Numbered from the stretch's first letter, positions 40,867-49,374 are shown. The stretch is 64,000 nucleotides of DNA from Candidatus Methylopumilus planktonicus (GCF_000981505.1 NZ_LN827929.1:434001-498000), one strand, 5' to 3'. Translations and numbers: made by a program. Notes: generated by a model from the letters alone, not told the origin.

Positions 40867-41244
40867 ATGAAAAGTGCATATAAAAAAATAGGAAGTTGGA
40901 TTGCAATCTTCACAATGCTTTTAACATCCTTTATGCCATTAATTTCACACGCAGTTGAATCACAAAATAACCTTCAGAATTTAGAGGTGATTTGTACTTC
41001 TCAAGGCTTTAAATTTGTTTCGACGCAAAATCATAGTCCGGATAAAAGTCCTATAAATATCAAACATGACCATTGTATTTATTGTTCCATCTCTTCAGAT
41101 AAGACTTATTTACTTCCAATAAACACGCAATTGGGTTCAGCGGTAATTCCTACCTCTGCGAAATTTTTTCTAGATTACGAATCTCCAATACTTCAATCTT
41201 ACTTTAGATCCTCCCACCCTCCTCAAGCCCCACCAGTTATTTAA
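40867..41244 (+). CDS. DUF2946-family secreted protein
   Basis: 125 residues with a signal peptide (ends SHA|VESQ). HDHCIYCSIS and the C-terminal S-H-P-P-Q-A-P-P are the DUF2946 marks. In other bacteria DUF2946 genes stand next to TonB-dependent receptors for copper; a TonB receptor follows here after 68 bp. Confidence 0.82.
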   Translation: MKSAYKKIGSWIAIFTMLLTSFMPLISHAVESQNNLQNLEVICTSQGFKFVSTQNHSPDKSPINIKHDHCIYCSISSDKTYLLPINTQLGSAVIPTSAKFFLDYESPILQSYFRSSHPPQAPPVI

Positions 41245-41312
41245 TCTATCTATTAATGCATTACTTGTGCATAAATTTGCACAACTTTTATCTATTTTTC
41301 GAGATTGATTAA

Positions 41313-43619
41313 ATGATTTTAAAGAGGATTATTCCTGCCATTTTATACTTATTTTTTATAGAGTCAGCATTGTCTGAAGAGCCTTCTGATTTAGTGTCCG
41401 GCACTATTACAGTAAAAGATTCTTTTATAGATAGCCGCATCATTAAATTTCCTGCTACGGTTGAAACTTATGACAAAAAGCAAATTGAAGAAAGTATTAA
41501 TGCTGCAACGCCTGCTCAAACATTAAAATACTTACCAAGTATTCAGGTGCGCGAAAGATCGATTGGTGACCTGAACGGAATTATTGCATCGAGAACGATT
41601 GGTTCAATATCTAGTGCTCAAAGTATGCTTTATATGGACGGCATACTTTTATCTAATTTATTAGGCAATTCATTTTCCTTTCCACCTCGCTGGGGAATGG
41701 TTAGCCCTGAAGAAATTCAAAATATAAGCATGATGTATGGGCCTTTTTCATCTATCTATGCAGGTAATTCATTAGGTGGCGTAATAAATATCAACACTCG
41801 TATGCCAGCGAAATTTGAAAGTCATGTTAGCGCTCAAGGATTTCATCAGAATTTTAAACTTTATGGCACCAATCAAACTTCAATTGGGAACCATGAAACA
41901 GCTTCATTTGGAAACAAGATAAATGATTTAAGTTTTTGGTTTGGCGTTAATCGCCTAGAGAACAGAGGTCAGCCCTTAGATTTTTCCGTCTTAAATCGTT
42001 CTACTACCGCTGCTGGCACAGAGAGTTTAATTACAGGGGCGTATCAAGATATTAGTGAAAAGAATACAAATAGGGTGGTATTTGGTGCCACGAATATAAC
42101 CGACTCAACTCAAACAAATATTAAATTCAAAGCTACTTATGACCTAGCTAATCAAACTAAACTAAATTATACGATCGGGATTTGGGATCTTGATAGCAAA
42201 ACAGATGTGCAAAGCTATATAAAAGATTTAAACGGCAACTCTATTTATTATGGCGATGTAAATTTTAATAACAAGAAATATACAGTTGGAGCAATGAACC
42301 CTGCAAAGGCAGAAGCGTTGCATATTATGCAAGCGCTTGATTTTAAATCTGATGCAAAGGGCTTTTATGATTGGCAGTTTACACTTTCAAATTACAACTA
42401 TAGTAAAGACTTAAGTAATAGTTCAGATTTAGCTACCGCTGGCCAAGTTAATCCTTATACGCAAACTACCGTAGGTAAACTGACAGATCAAAATGGAACG
42501 GGCTGGACAATACTTGATGCAAGAGGAACATTTAGACCAAAAGATCATACGATTGATATTGGTTATCATATCGATGTCTATCAATTAAGAACTACAACAA
42601 ATTTCACTAGTGATTGGACGGTAAATCAAAAAGGAGTATTAAACACAGCCTCAACTGGGAATACACAAACGCAAGCTCTTTATATTCAAGATAAATGGCA
42701 GCTTTCCCCGCTATGGTCTCTAACTTTAGGGGGTCGCGAAGAGTATTGGAAGGCTTATGAAGGGTCAAATTACAATAGTGCAAGTACTCCAATTTTAACT
42801 AATTATTCAGACAAATCGGATGCAAAATTTTCGCCTAAAGCATCTTTGAATTACGAACCAGTTCCAGCATGGGGATTTAGAGCTGCTTTTGGTAAAGCCT
42901 ACAGATTTCCTACAGTAAATGAGCTTTATCAACAATTAACTTCAACAACTGGTAATAATGCCATTCAAAATAACCCTAATTTAAAGCCCGAGGAAATATT
43001 CTCTGCAGAACTTACTGCTGAAAGAAGATTTTTGAATGGCTTAGTAAGAGTGAGCTTTTTTAATGAACATAAATATGATGCACTACTTTCTCAAACAACT
43101 ACAGTGAATGTAAACACAAATTGTCCATCAGTGGGTGCAACTCAACAGTGTACTTATATTCAAAATGTGGATCATATAAGAACATATGGGGCTGAGCTAT
43201 CAACTCAATGGCAAAATGTTTTTATTTCCGGACTTGATTTGAATGCCAATGCAACCTTAACTGATGGAAAAGTTTTACAAGATTCATTAACGCCTACAAA
43301 TATAGGTAAAAATGCCCCGAGACTTCCCAAGCAACTTTATAAAGCTGTCGCAACTTATCACGTTGATAATAATTTGACTTTGAGTTTAGCGACTCGCTAT
43401 AGTGGAAGACAATATATTAATTTAGATAATAGTGATACGAATCCAGAGACTTACAAAGCGGCTAGCCAATTCTTATTCGTTGATGTCAAAGCAAACTATA
43501 AATTCAAAGATAGGTGGGCAGCATCATTGGGAGTAGATAATATTTTTAATGATCAAGCGTATGTTTCTCATCCTTATCCACAAAGAACCGGTTATGTACA
43601 AATTAAATTTAATTATTAA
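41313..43619 (+). CDS. TonB-dependent outer-membrane receptor
   Basis: 768 residues. Signal peptide, plug domain from about residue 45 (PATVETYDKKQIEESINAAT, then PAQTLKYLPSIQVRER; GGVININTRMPAK), and a 22-strand barrel ending in YVQIKFNY. Pairing with DUF2946 suggests import of copper or a metal complex (inference). It fills its own cassette between two complete boundary repeats. Confidence 0.93.
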   Translation: MILKRIIPAILYLFFIESALSEEPSDLVSGTITVKDSFIDSRIIKFPATVETYDKKQIEESINAATPAQTLKYLPSIQVRERSIGDLNGIIASRTIGSISSAQSMLYMDGILLSNLLGNSFSFPPRWGMVSPEEIQNISMMYGPFSSIYAGNSLGGVININTRMPAKFESHVSAQGFHQNFKLYGTNQTSIGNHETASFGNKINDLSFWFGVNRLENRGQPLDFSVLNRSTTAAGTESLITGAYQDISEKNTNRVVFGATNITDSTQTNIKFKATYDLANQTKLNYTIGIWDLDSKTDVQSYIKDLNGNSIYYGDVNFNNKKYTVGAMNPAKAEALHIMQALDFKSDAKGFYDWQFTLSNYNYSKDLSNSSDLATAGQVNPYTQTTVGKLTDQNGTGWTILDARGTFRPKDHTIDIGYHIDVYQLRTTTNFTSDWTVNQKGVLNTASTGNTQTQALYIQDKWQLSPLWSLTLGGREEYWKAYEGSNYNSASTPILTNYSDKSDAKFSPKASLNYEPVPAWGFRAAFGKAYRFPTVNELYQQLTSTTGNNAIQNNPNLKPEEIFSAELTAERRFLNGLVRVSFFNEHKYDALLSQTTTVNVNTNCPSVGATQQCTYIQNVDHIRTYGAELSTQWQNVFISGLDLNANATLTDGKVLQDSLTPTNIGKNAPRLPKQLYKAVATYHVDNNLTLSLATRYSGRQYINLDNSDTNPETYKAASQFLFVDVKANYKFKDRWAASLGVDNIFNDQAYVSHPYPQRTGYVQIKFNY

Positions 43620-43620
43620 G

Positions 43621-43874
43621 AGGTGTGCTTAGGTGTGCTTGCAGAAATTACTTCCAAAAAAACTTCTTGGACTGCCACTGCCTGGGTCATCTAGGGTGAG
43701 ATCTCTTGATATTTAACTGATCTGCGAGTCCGCTGCTCTACCAGCTGAGCTAATCCCCCAGAAAGTGATATTTTACAGTATTTGTGGGCGTTGAAGAGGG
43801 CTTGGGTGGGTCAAAAGTAGCGGGGGTGGAATAGGGGGGTGTTAAAAAACATCCGGAATCCGGAGATTTTGGTT
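43621..43874. repeat. Composite boundary repeat with tRNA fragment and core copy 6
   Basis: GGTGTGCTTAGGTGTGCTTG, TCTTGGACTGCCACTG...TGATATTTAACTGAT, tRNA 5' fragment 43726-43769 (intact sequence of the 5' half), AAGTGATATTTTACAG flank, then core TCCGGAATCCGGA at 43852-43864. Ends 3 bp before the stop of the terC gene on the other strand. Confidence 0.82.
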
Positions 43875-43876
43875 GT

Positions 43877-44620
43877 TTATACTTTTTCTTTTTTGTTGCG
43901 AGCACGAATGTTTAGAACTTCTACCGCAAGAGAAAAAGCCATTGCAAAATAAACATATCCTTTTGGAATATGAACATCAAGACTTTCAGCAATTAAAACA
44001 AAACCAACAATCATCAAGAAAGACAGCGCCAAGACTTTAATCGATGGATGGCGATGCACAAAATCACCAATAGATTTGGCAGCCCAAAGCATAAAAAAGA
44101 CAGACGCTAAAACAGCAGCAATCATGATTGAAATTTCATCAACTAAGCCAACTGCAGTAATGACACTATCTAGTGAGAAAACTATATCTAGAATCCCAAT
44201 TTGGACGATAGCACCCCAAAAAATCTTCTGAATAGATTTTGACTTGAGATTTGAGGTGTTGATTTCCTTGGTAGTTTCTTCTTCTGCTTCAACCTCAAGA
44301 TAAATTTCCTTACTGGCTTTCCATAAAAGAAATAAGCCCCCAAAGAGCAAGATTAAATCTCTACCACTAATTTCTTGGTTGTAAAAAGCAAAAAGCGGTT
44401 CTGTTAAGCCCATTACCCACGATAAACTCAGCAGTAATAAAACGCGTGTAATTAATGCGAATAATAGACCAAATCGACGGACCGATTCGCGTATTTCTAA
44501 TGGTAGACGATTGGCAAGAACGCTAATGAAGATAATGTTGTCAATGCCCAAAACAATTTCAAGTGCTGTAAGTGTTAAAAAAGCAATGATTGTATTTGGG
44601 TCAAGAATGAATTCAAGCAT
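43877..44620 (-). CDS. TerC-family membrane protein
   Basis: 247 residues, seven or more helices. TALEIVLGIDNIIFISVLAN near the start and GILDIVFSLDSVITAVGL in the second half are the two TerC signatures with acidic residues in the membrane. Linked to metal (Mn) export or tellurite resistance. Alone in its cassette. Confidence 0.92.
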   Translation of the reverse strand: MLEFILDPNTIIAFLTLTALEIVLGIDNIIFISVLANRLPLEIRESVRRFGLLFALITRVLLLLSLSWVMGLTEPLFAFYNQEISGRDLILLFGGLFLLWKASKEIYLEVEAEEETTKEINTSNLKSKSIQKIFWGAIVQIGILDIVFSLDSVITAVGLVDEISIMIAAVLASVFFMLWAAKSIGDFVHRHPSIKVLALSFLMIVGFVLIAESLDVHIPKGYVYFAMAFSLAVEVLNIRARNKKEKV

Positions 44621-44650
44621 TCTTTAAGTCTATCAGGGGAATAAAAGCTT

Positions 44651-44690
44651 TGGAATAGGGGTGTATTGCAAAAAATCCGAATTCGGAGAA
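44651..44690. repeat. Boundary repeat with degenerate core copy 7
   Basis: GGAATAGGGGTGTATTG then TCCGAATTCGGA (44676-44687), a perfect 12-bp palindrome derived from the core. Confidence 0.65.
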
Positions 44691-44706
44691 TTATTTTATG
44701 AGGGTA

Positions 44707-44796
44707 TTAATAAATCTTCGCTGAGCAAATAGGGCAGGAACATTTCCAAGAATGCACAAACCACTCAAATACTTCATTTTTATTCTTATTTTTCAT
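44707..44796 (-). CDS. Cys-rich 29-residue peptide (possible)
   Basis: MKNKNKNEVFEWFVHSWKCS then CPICSAKIY: C-x-C-x-x-C. Starts 18 bp after the stop of the 58-aa gene on the same strand; weak ribosome-binding site. Could be a metal-binding microprotein. Confidence 0.4.
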   Translation of the reverse strand: MKNKNKNEVFEWFVHSWKCSCPICSAKIY

Positions 44797-44813
44797 AGTT
44801 TACTCACAAGTAA

Positions 44814-44990
44814 TTAAACGCAATCAGTCATTGCGGATGTATATCTTTGCCAACATACCGTATCACCCTGTTTACATACGAAAACATCACCGTCTGTAGT
44901 TTTTAAAACTTTGAGTTGAGTATTTTTAGAAGCTTTATGTGTTTTAAGTTTCCGCGATGCTTTAACTAATTGTCTTGATTTTGTAAGCAT
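44814..44990 (-). CDS. 58-residue conserved microprotein, copy 1
   Basis: MLTKSRQLVKASRKLKTHKA basic N-terminus, then DGDVFVCKQGDTVCWQRYTS and AMTDCV. Copies 2 (50735-50911) and 3 (55871-56047) keep the C-terminal half almost unchanged while the N-terminal half varies. Three Cys. About 130 bp upstream are also shared. GGGG ribosome-binding site before the ATG. Confidence 0.72.
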   Translation of the reverse strand: MLTKSRQLVKASRKLKTHKASKNTQLKVLKTTDGDVFVCKQGDTVCWQRYTSAMTDCV

Positions 44991-45497
44991 AACTATCCCC
45001 TTTAAATTTTAAAGAAAATTAATAATGTCTAGTTTATTAATTTACCAGTAACACGCAACTTTACTTGTTAAATGAATCTACTTTTATGAGCAAAACTCTA
45101 TAGGATTAGTTCACTTAATATTGGCTAAGTAAATTCATGAAGAAAAATTAAAAAATTGGCTCTAAATGATTCAGGGGGCAAGCAGAGTTTGCGGTTTGAA
45201 AAAGATGAGGGTAAATAAAAAAACACCTAGAAAGGTGTTATAAGTTGCTGTAATTATTACAGGCAGTTTAGTCAAAATGATGCACTTTTATTATAAGTCG
45301 CCGAATCGGTTTTTCCAATTTTAAAAAGAAGAGTAAATCAGAATGCACACCGATTGTTTTAGCGCTCTTCAATAGTTAAATAAGCTGCATTTTTAAAGTA
45401 CACTTTTACACTACGCCTTAATTTAATGCATTTCAAGTAGTTTTTAAGTTGTTACTCATTAGAGTTGTTATTTTAATTACACGACTGGGTTCTAGGC
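44991..45497. other. Gene-free region; shared upstream element of the 58-aa family
   Basis: 45001-45140 is close to 50930-51062 and partly to 56060-56215 (AATAATGTCTAGTT, CCAGTAACACGCAACTT, AGCAAAACTCTATAGGATTA). It holds the likely promoter of the 58-aa gene. The rest contains a small hairpin ACACCTAGAAAGGTGT (45226-45241) and nothing else I can support. Confidence 0.5.
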
Positions 45498-45549
45498 GTC
45501 AAAAGTTTTGACGAAGGACATTCGAAATATCCGGAATCCGGAGATTTTG
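45498..45549. repeat. Boundary repeat with core copy 8
   Basis: Perfect GTCAAAAGTTTTGAC palindrome (45498-45512), then AAATATCCGG/CCGGAGATTT dyad with core TCCGGAATCCGGA at 45530-45542. The 23-bp block is a palindrome except for one pair per arm. Confidence 0.8.
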
Positions 45550-45552
45550 CTA

Positions 45553-46158
45553 TCAAATCTCCTTAATTGCGGAGGTAATGACCCGATAAGACGATTTAAG
45601 TAAAAAGACGGAAAGCACTAACCCTACTAAAGTATCTGCCCAACCATTATTTGTATACCAAACCAAACCTGACGCAATAATGACTGCAACATTATTCCTA
45701 ATATCATTTCTTGAGCATTCCCATACTGAAGACATATTGATATCTTGATCTTTATGTTTAGTCAGTAAAAATAAGCAGGCAGCGTTACCAAGTAAAGCTA
45801 TGAAACCTACAATGCTCATGACTTCAAATATAGGAATCGTGTGATTGATAATATGTTGGATAACCTGAAATAAAACGAATAACGCACCGACTAATATTAA
45901 TAGTCCTTTAAACAAAGCCACTTTAGCTTTAGCTTGATTGCTCTTGTAGATGACAAATAAACTTAAAGCATAAGTAATCGCATCACCTAAATCATCTAAG
46001 CTTTCTGACATCAAGCCTGTTGAATGTGACATCCAACCAGAACTAAAAACAATCAAGAACAAGAACACGTTAATCGCTAAAACGATTTTTAATGTTTTTG
46101 ATTGATTTACTTTTAAGGCATCAACAGCACAGCTTTTATTTTCGCAACAATCTGACAT
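45553..46158 (-). CDS. Cation diffusion facilitator-like transporter
   Basis: 201 residues. N-terminal MSDCCENKSCAVDALKVNQS is Cys-rich (metal sensing or binding), then six helices with the CDF pattern S-x-x-x-L-S/D-x-x-x-D (GLMSESLDDLGDAITYALSL) and the second site SRNDIRNNVAVIIASGLVW. Lacks the C-terminal cytoplasmic domain, as in short CDF members. Exports Zn/Cd/Co-type ions by proton exchange. Confidence 0.88.
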   Translation of the reverse strand: MSDCCENKSCAVDALKVNQSKTLKIVLAINVFLFLIVFSSGWMSHSTGLMSESLDDLGDAITYALSLFVIYKSNQAKAKVALFKGLLILVGALFVLFQVIQHIINHTIPIFEVMSIVGFIALLGNAACLFLLTKHKDQDINMSSVWECSRNDIRNNVAVIIASGLVWYTNNGWADTLVGLVLSVFLLKSSYRVITSAIKEI

Positions 46159-46176
46159 TTGGTATCTTATTAAGTT

Positions 46177-46322
46177 GAGTCTTAGCTGCTTGACCAGCTG
46201 AGCTAATCCCCCAGATAGTGATATTTTACAGTATTTGTCTGCTAGACAGAAGGTTCAGGCTAGGGGATTTTGGCAGGGGTGGAATAGGGGTGTGTTATAA
46301 AACATCCGGAATCCGGAGATTT
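46177..46322. repeat. Composite boundary repeat with tRNA fragment and core copy 9
   Basis: Damaged tRNA 5' fragment (46177-46213), flank with AGTGATATTTTACAG and GGCAGGGGTGGAATAGGGG, core TCCGGAATCCGGA at 46305-46317. Confidence 0.8.
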
Positions 46323-46361
46323 TACTTGCCAACATAAAATGAATTTTTATATAGTAGATTA

Positions 46362-46760
46362 ATGAATAGATTATTAGCCTTTTTAATTTTTATCTTTTTG
46401 AGTCTTGCTTCATCACGGTCTTTTGCAGAATGGATTGAGATAAACAAATCCGTATCTGGGAATACATTTTATATGGATACCGCAAAGATAAAAAATAATA
46501 ATGGTAAGGTGTATTACTGGACAATACAGGATTACTTAAAACCTGCTGATGGGATTTTTTCAGGTAAAAGTTATATTGAAGCAACCTGCAAAACCCCATT
46601 GAAACAAAGATATCTTGCTGTAACTTTATATGCTGGCCCTATGGCAACAGGTCAAAGTTTTAGTGTTTCAGCGAAAGAAATTGAGGCGGTAGGTTGGAGA
46701 ACTCCGCACCCAGGTTCTGCTGAGGAAGGAAATCAAAAATATGCCTGCAAGTTCAAGTGA
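46362..46760 (+). CDS. Secreted surface-adhesin-E-like protein 2
   Basis: 132 residues, signal peptide (ends SFA|EWIEI), W-I-E-I...F-Y-M-D-T...Y-W-T-I-Q-D-Y, paired Cys (EATCKTPLKQRYL, KYACKFK). Same family as 6808-7188, but in the array rather than the core chromosome. Function unproved. Confidence 0.68.
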   Translation: MNRLLAFLIFIFLSLASSRSFAEWIEINKSVSGNTFYMDTAKIKNNNGKVYYWTIQDYLKPADGIFSGKSYIEATCKTPLKQRYLAVTLYAGPMATGQSFSVSAKEIEAVGWRTPHPGSAEEGNQKYACKFK

Positions 46761-46787
46761 AGCCGCAGCAATGGGGGTATTCTATGT

Positions 46788-46833
46788 GTAGTGTGCTTAG
46801 GTGTGCTATAAAACATCCGAAATCCGGAGATTT
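46788..46833. repeat. Boundary repeat with core copy 10
   Basis: GTGTGCTTAGGTGTGCTATA fused directly to TCCGAAATCCGGA (46816-46828). Here the two repeat modules touch with no gene between, showing that GGTGTGCT and core are parts of one element. Confidence 0.75.
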
Positions 46834-46940
46834 TTGTCACTATCCCCCATCATAAATATTTCATCATAGTTTCACAATCAATAGGTATTGTAGGATCGTT
46901 CCCCAAAGAATATTTGCCCTCGTAAAAGAGGGCTTTTTTT
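46834..46940 (+). promoter_or_regulatory. Conserved leader ending in a terminator, upstream of HTH gene B
   Basis: Nearly identical to 30609-30712. Terminator GCCCTC (46916-46921) / GAGGGC (46928-46933) + T7, 14 bp before the ATG. Confidence 0.6.
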
Positions 46941-46953
46941 ACTTGAAACATGT

Positions 46954-47220
46954 ATGGTTAATTTTGAATATAACTTTGAGCTATTAAAAGCTACACGCCT
47001 AAGCAAAAAAGTATCAGCGCAAAGTATTGCTGTTGATTTATGTTTGGCTGAACGTCAAATCATTTCTATCGAAGAAAATAGCGCTCAATATTTCCCATCT
47101 AAATCTCTTAAATACGCCAGCTTAAAAAAATACATATTAGCGCTTGGATTAAAAAATGAGGATGTCATCTTCAATTTTAATGAAGTCGATCCCATCCCTA
47201 GCTTACTGAAGAAGGAATAG
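46954..47220 (+). CDS. Small RodZ-type HTH protein, copy B
   Basis: 88 residues. The first 36 residues differ from copy A (30726) at one position only; then they diverge (SIEENSAQYFPSKSLKYASL). The DNA upstream is almost the same. Followed by different genes than copy A, so the HTH gene and its leader move as a block. Confidence 0.7.
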   Translation: MVNFEYNFELLKATRLSKKVSAQSIAVDLCLAERQIISIEENSAQYFPSKSLKYASLKKYILALGLKNEDVIFNFNEVDPIPSLLKKE

Positions 47221-47223
47221 ATT

Positions 47224-47613
47224 ATGCAGAGATTAAGCAATCTATCTATTATCTTAAGCGCAATCATTGCAATACTATTTGGACTTGAGTATTTTTCTGA
47301 AGCAAAATCTGTGATCGTAGCATTTCCTTTGTATCTCACAGGGCATTATATTAAACATAATTTTACCTATCGCAATTTTAAGATAAGCACACGATCAAAA
47401 CCTTTTTTTAAATCTATATTAAAAAATTCAATTCATGCTATCGCTTATATAACCATCTTTATTTTTCTAGGGTATTTACTGCTAGCCATCTCAAAAACTG
47501 ATTTTTATCTAAATAATCTCCAGAGTTTGACTCAAGGCACTATTAGTTTAATGGATGAAGTTATTAAATTTTGGATCAACTTACCTTATCGATTGATGAA
47601 ATATGGACAATAA
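47224..47613 (+). CDS. Membrane protein, unknown
   Basis: 129 residues, helices near 5-25, 28-42, 60-85 and possibly 110-120. Starts 3 bp after the HTH gene and overlaps the AraC gene by 11 bp. Unrecognised. Confidence 0.62.
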   Translation: MQRLSNLSIILSAIIAILFGLEYFSEAKSVIVAFPLYLTGHYIKHNFTYRNFKISTRSKPFFKSILKNSIHAIAYITIFIFLGYLLLAISKTDFYLNNLQSLTQGTISLMDEVIKFWINLPYRLMKYGQ

Positions 47614-47932
47614 GCACCCTGCACTACAAAACGCCTGTGATTTTGTTAAAGCCAATCTGCATCTTAAAATTTCGATGCTAGATCTAAAGCACCATACTAA
47701 ATACTCTGAACGATCTTTACAGTTGATATTTAAGAAACACTTAAATAAAAGTCCATTTGAATATATTGAAGAGCAAAGATTGTTAAAGGCTCACGAATTG
47801 ATTAAGCAGCATAAACAATCAAAGAAAACTACTCACATTGCTACAGAAGTAGGATTTAGGCATTTAGGAAGATTCTCTGTGAACTTCAAAAAAAGGTTTG
47901 GCATTCATCCTTCAGTTTTAGCTCGATCTTAA
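47603..47932 (+). CDS. AraC-type HTH protein (DNA-binding domain only)
   Basis: 109 residues: two HTH units typical of AraC/XylS, with ISMLDLKHHTKYSERSLQLI and FKKHLNKSPFEYIEEQRLLK, and the second ATEVGFRHLGRFSVNFKKRF plus GIHPS. No ligand domain, like MarA/SoxS. Probably regulates genes of the array or host stress genes. Confidence 0.88.
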   Translation: MDNKHPALQNACDFVKANLHLKISMLDLKHHTKYSERSLQLIFKKHLNKSPFEYIEEQRLLKAHELIKQHKQSKKTTHIATEVGFRHLGRFSVNFKKRFGIHPSVLARS

Positions 47933-47945
47933 CTTAGAGATCACC

Positions 47946-48130
47946 GTCAAAACTTTTGACACTTGGTGTGCTTAGGTGTGCTGTCAGAAATTACTTCCAA
48001 AAAACTTCTACCTCTGCCACTGCCTGGTTCTTACAAGGTGAGATCTCTTGATATTTAACTGATCTGCGAGTCCGCTGCTTGACCAGCTGAGCTAATCCCC
48101 CAGAAAGTGATATTTCACAGTATTTGTGGG
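47946..48130. repeat. Composite boundary repeat with tRNA fragment, no core
   Basis: GTCAAAACTTTTGAC, GGTGTGCTTAGGTGTGCTGT, TCTGCCACTGCC...GATATTTAACTGAT, tRNA 5' fragment 48068-48101, AAGTGATATTTCACAG. It then runs straight into the end of the C2HC gene. Confidence 0.8.
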
Positions 48131-48361
48131 CTAATCAGTTTCGTCTGCCCCTCGAATTTGATTCACATCAATATGTGACTTCTGCGATATGGTTTGCCTA
48201 TAAGTTTTTTCTTGTTCTATTCTAAAAGTGCAATCTTCTTCGTGATTTTCAATGAGCCCGTTAATGGCTGTTGTTTCAATTTTGCAATAACTGCATCGAT
48301 ACTTATACATTTCGCCTTCAATATGTTCTTGCGGGTAATCAATCCAGAATTTAGGTTCCAC
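48131..48361 (-). CDS. C2HC zinc-finger microprotein C
   Basis: 76 residues, YRCSYCKIETTAINGLIENH then EEDCTFR. Longer ends than A and B. Third gene of a three-gene run on this strand (starts 3 bp after the previous stop). Confidence 0.65.
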   Translation of the reverse strand: MEPKFWIDYPQEHIEGEMYKYRCSYCKIETTAINGLIENHEEDCTFRIEQEKTYRQTISQKSHIDVNQIRGADETD

Positions 48362-48364
48362 GAA

Positions 48365-48532
48365 TTACTTTAAGTTTGATACATGGGTAGGAGAGACACC
48401 CTGACACGTTATTTCTGCCGTCACTTTCGGCTTATGCCAATCCTGGCTCTTGAGGACTGATGAAGTACGTCCAGTATTCTTTGAAGCGAGTCTTAAAATG
48501 GGACGTTTAATTTTTATATGGACCACAGTCAT
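48365..48532 (-). CDS. Hypothetical microprotein, 55 aa
   Basis: MTVVHIKIKRPILRLASKNT ... ITCQGVSPTHVSNLK. The ATG overlaps the previous stop (ATGA), and the next gene begins 3 bp after its stop. This tight packing is the main evidence. Composition is more GC-rich than its neighbours. Unknown. Confidence 0.55.
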   Translation of the reverse strand: MTVVHIKIKRPILRLASKNTGRTSSVLKSQDWHKPKVTAEITCQGVSPTHVSNLK

Positions 48533-48708
48533 AAGAAAATTTTCTTTAATTCATAATTAGAGCAATTAGGACATCGATGTAATTTTATGATTTCATCAAA
48601 AAAAGTTTCGACAATACCGCCATCCCAGTTACAGCTTGTAAATTCGTAAAGTATTCTATTATTCTGCGATTGCTTAATTTTAAGCATATCTATATTTTTT
48701 AATTTCAT
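48529..48708 (-). CDS. Zinc-ribbon-like microprotein, 59 aa
   Basis: MKLKNIDMLKIKQSQNNRIL ... KLHRCPNCSNYELKKIFL, with SCNWDG and CPNC as possible ligand sites. First of three overlapping microprotein genes. Confidence 0.55.
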   Translation of the reverse strand: MKLKNIDMLKIKQSQNNRILYEFTSCNWDGGIVETFFDEIIKLHRCPNCSNYELKKIFL

Positions 48709-48798
48709 GATAGCTATAGCCTACTCTTAATAATGTGATATTCCACCTATTTTTGAAGTTTTTAAAACCATAAGAGTAGTAGTGTTTATTGAGTGTCG

Positions 48799-48883
48799 TT
48801 GAAACTTTTAACTCAGTTTCTAAAAGTCGTTTAAAACGACTTTTTTTGTCATATATAAAATATTCAGAATTCTGAGATTTTAA
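48799..48883. repeat. Degenerate boundary repeat with core copy 11
   Basis: Relic of the GTCAAAACTTTTGAC motif, a terminator AAGTCGT/ACGACTT with T7, then TTCAGAATTCTGAGATTTT, a decayed core. Confidence 0.55.
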
Positions 48884-48962
48884 GTGTTGGCATTTGATGA
48901 AGATAAAAAGAAAGCCACTCTAAAGTGGCTTAGGTGAGCATCTATATGATTAAAACTTAATA

Positions 48963-49220
48963 TTACTGACCACTATATTCAGCACCTTGATTAAATGGAC
49001 CATTACCCCCAATCAATAATGCATCTGTAGGGTGAAATGGTTTAAAATCTGCTTCTGCTTTAACATCATTTCCATATTCAGCACCTTGATTAAATGGACC
49101 ATTACCACCAATCAACAAGGCATCTGTGGGATGAAACGGTTTAAAGCCTAAATCTTCTTCCGCAAAAAGAGGAACGCTCAAGAAAGAAAGTAAAAAAACA
49201 AAAGCTAATATTTTTTTCAT
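48963..49220 (-). CDS. Secreted protein with duplicated FKPFHPTDALLIGG unit, copy B
   Basis: 85 residues, one amino-acid change from copy A (28063-28320), in the signal peptide. DNA identity extends well outside the gene on both sides (about 48903-49310), including the GCCACTCTAAAGTGGC hairpin downstream. Recent duplication or exchange within the array. Confidence 0.75.
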   Translation of the reverse strand: MKKILAFVFLLSFLSVPLFAEEDLGFKPFHPTDALLIGGNGPFNQGAEYGNDVKAEADFKPFHPTDALLIGGNGPFNQGAEYSGQ

Positions 49221-49374
49221 AATACTTACTCCGGTAATTTAAACAAGTCTAAATGTGCAAAATATTGAATATTTTTTGACCTTTAGAAAGTTAGCCTATG
49301 CCTATATTGTAGGGATGTCAACGATAAACAACAATTTGATTGAATATGTCTCTTTAAGATGTTTAGGCTATGTG

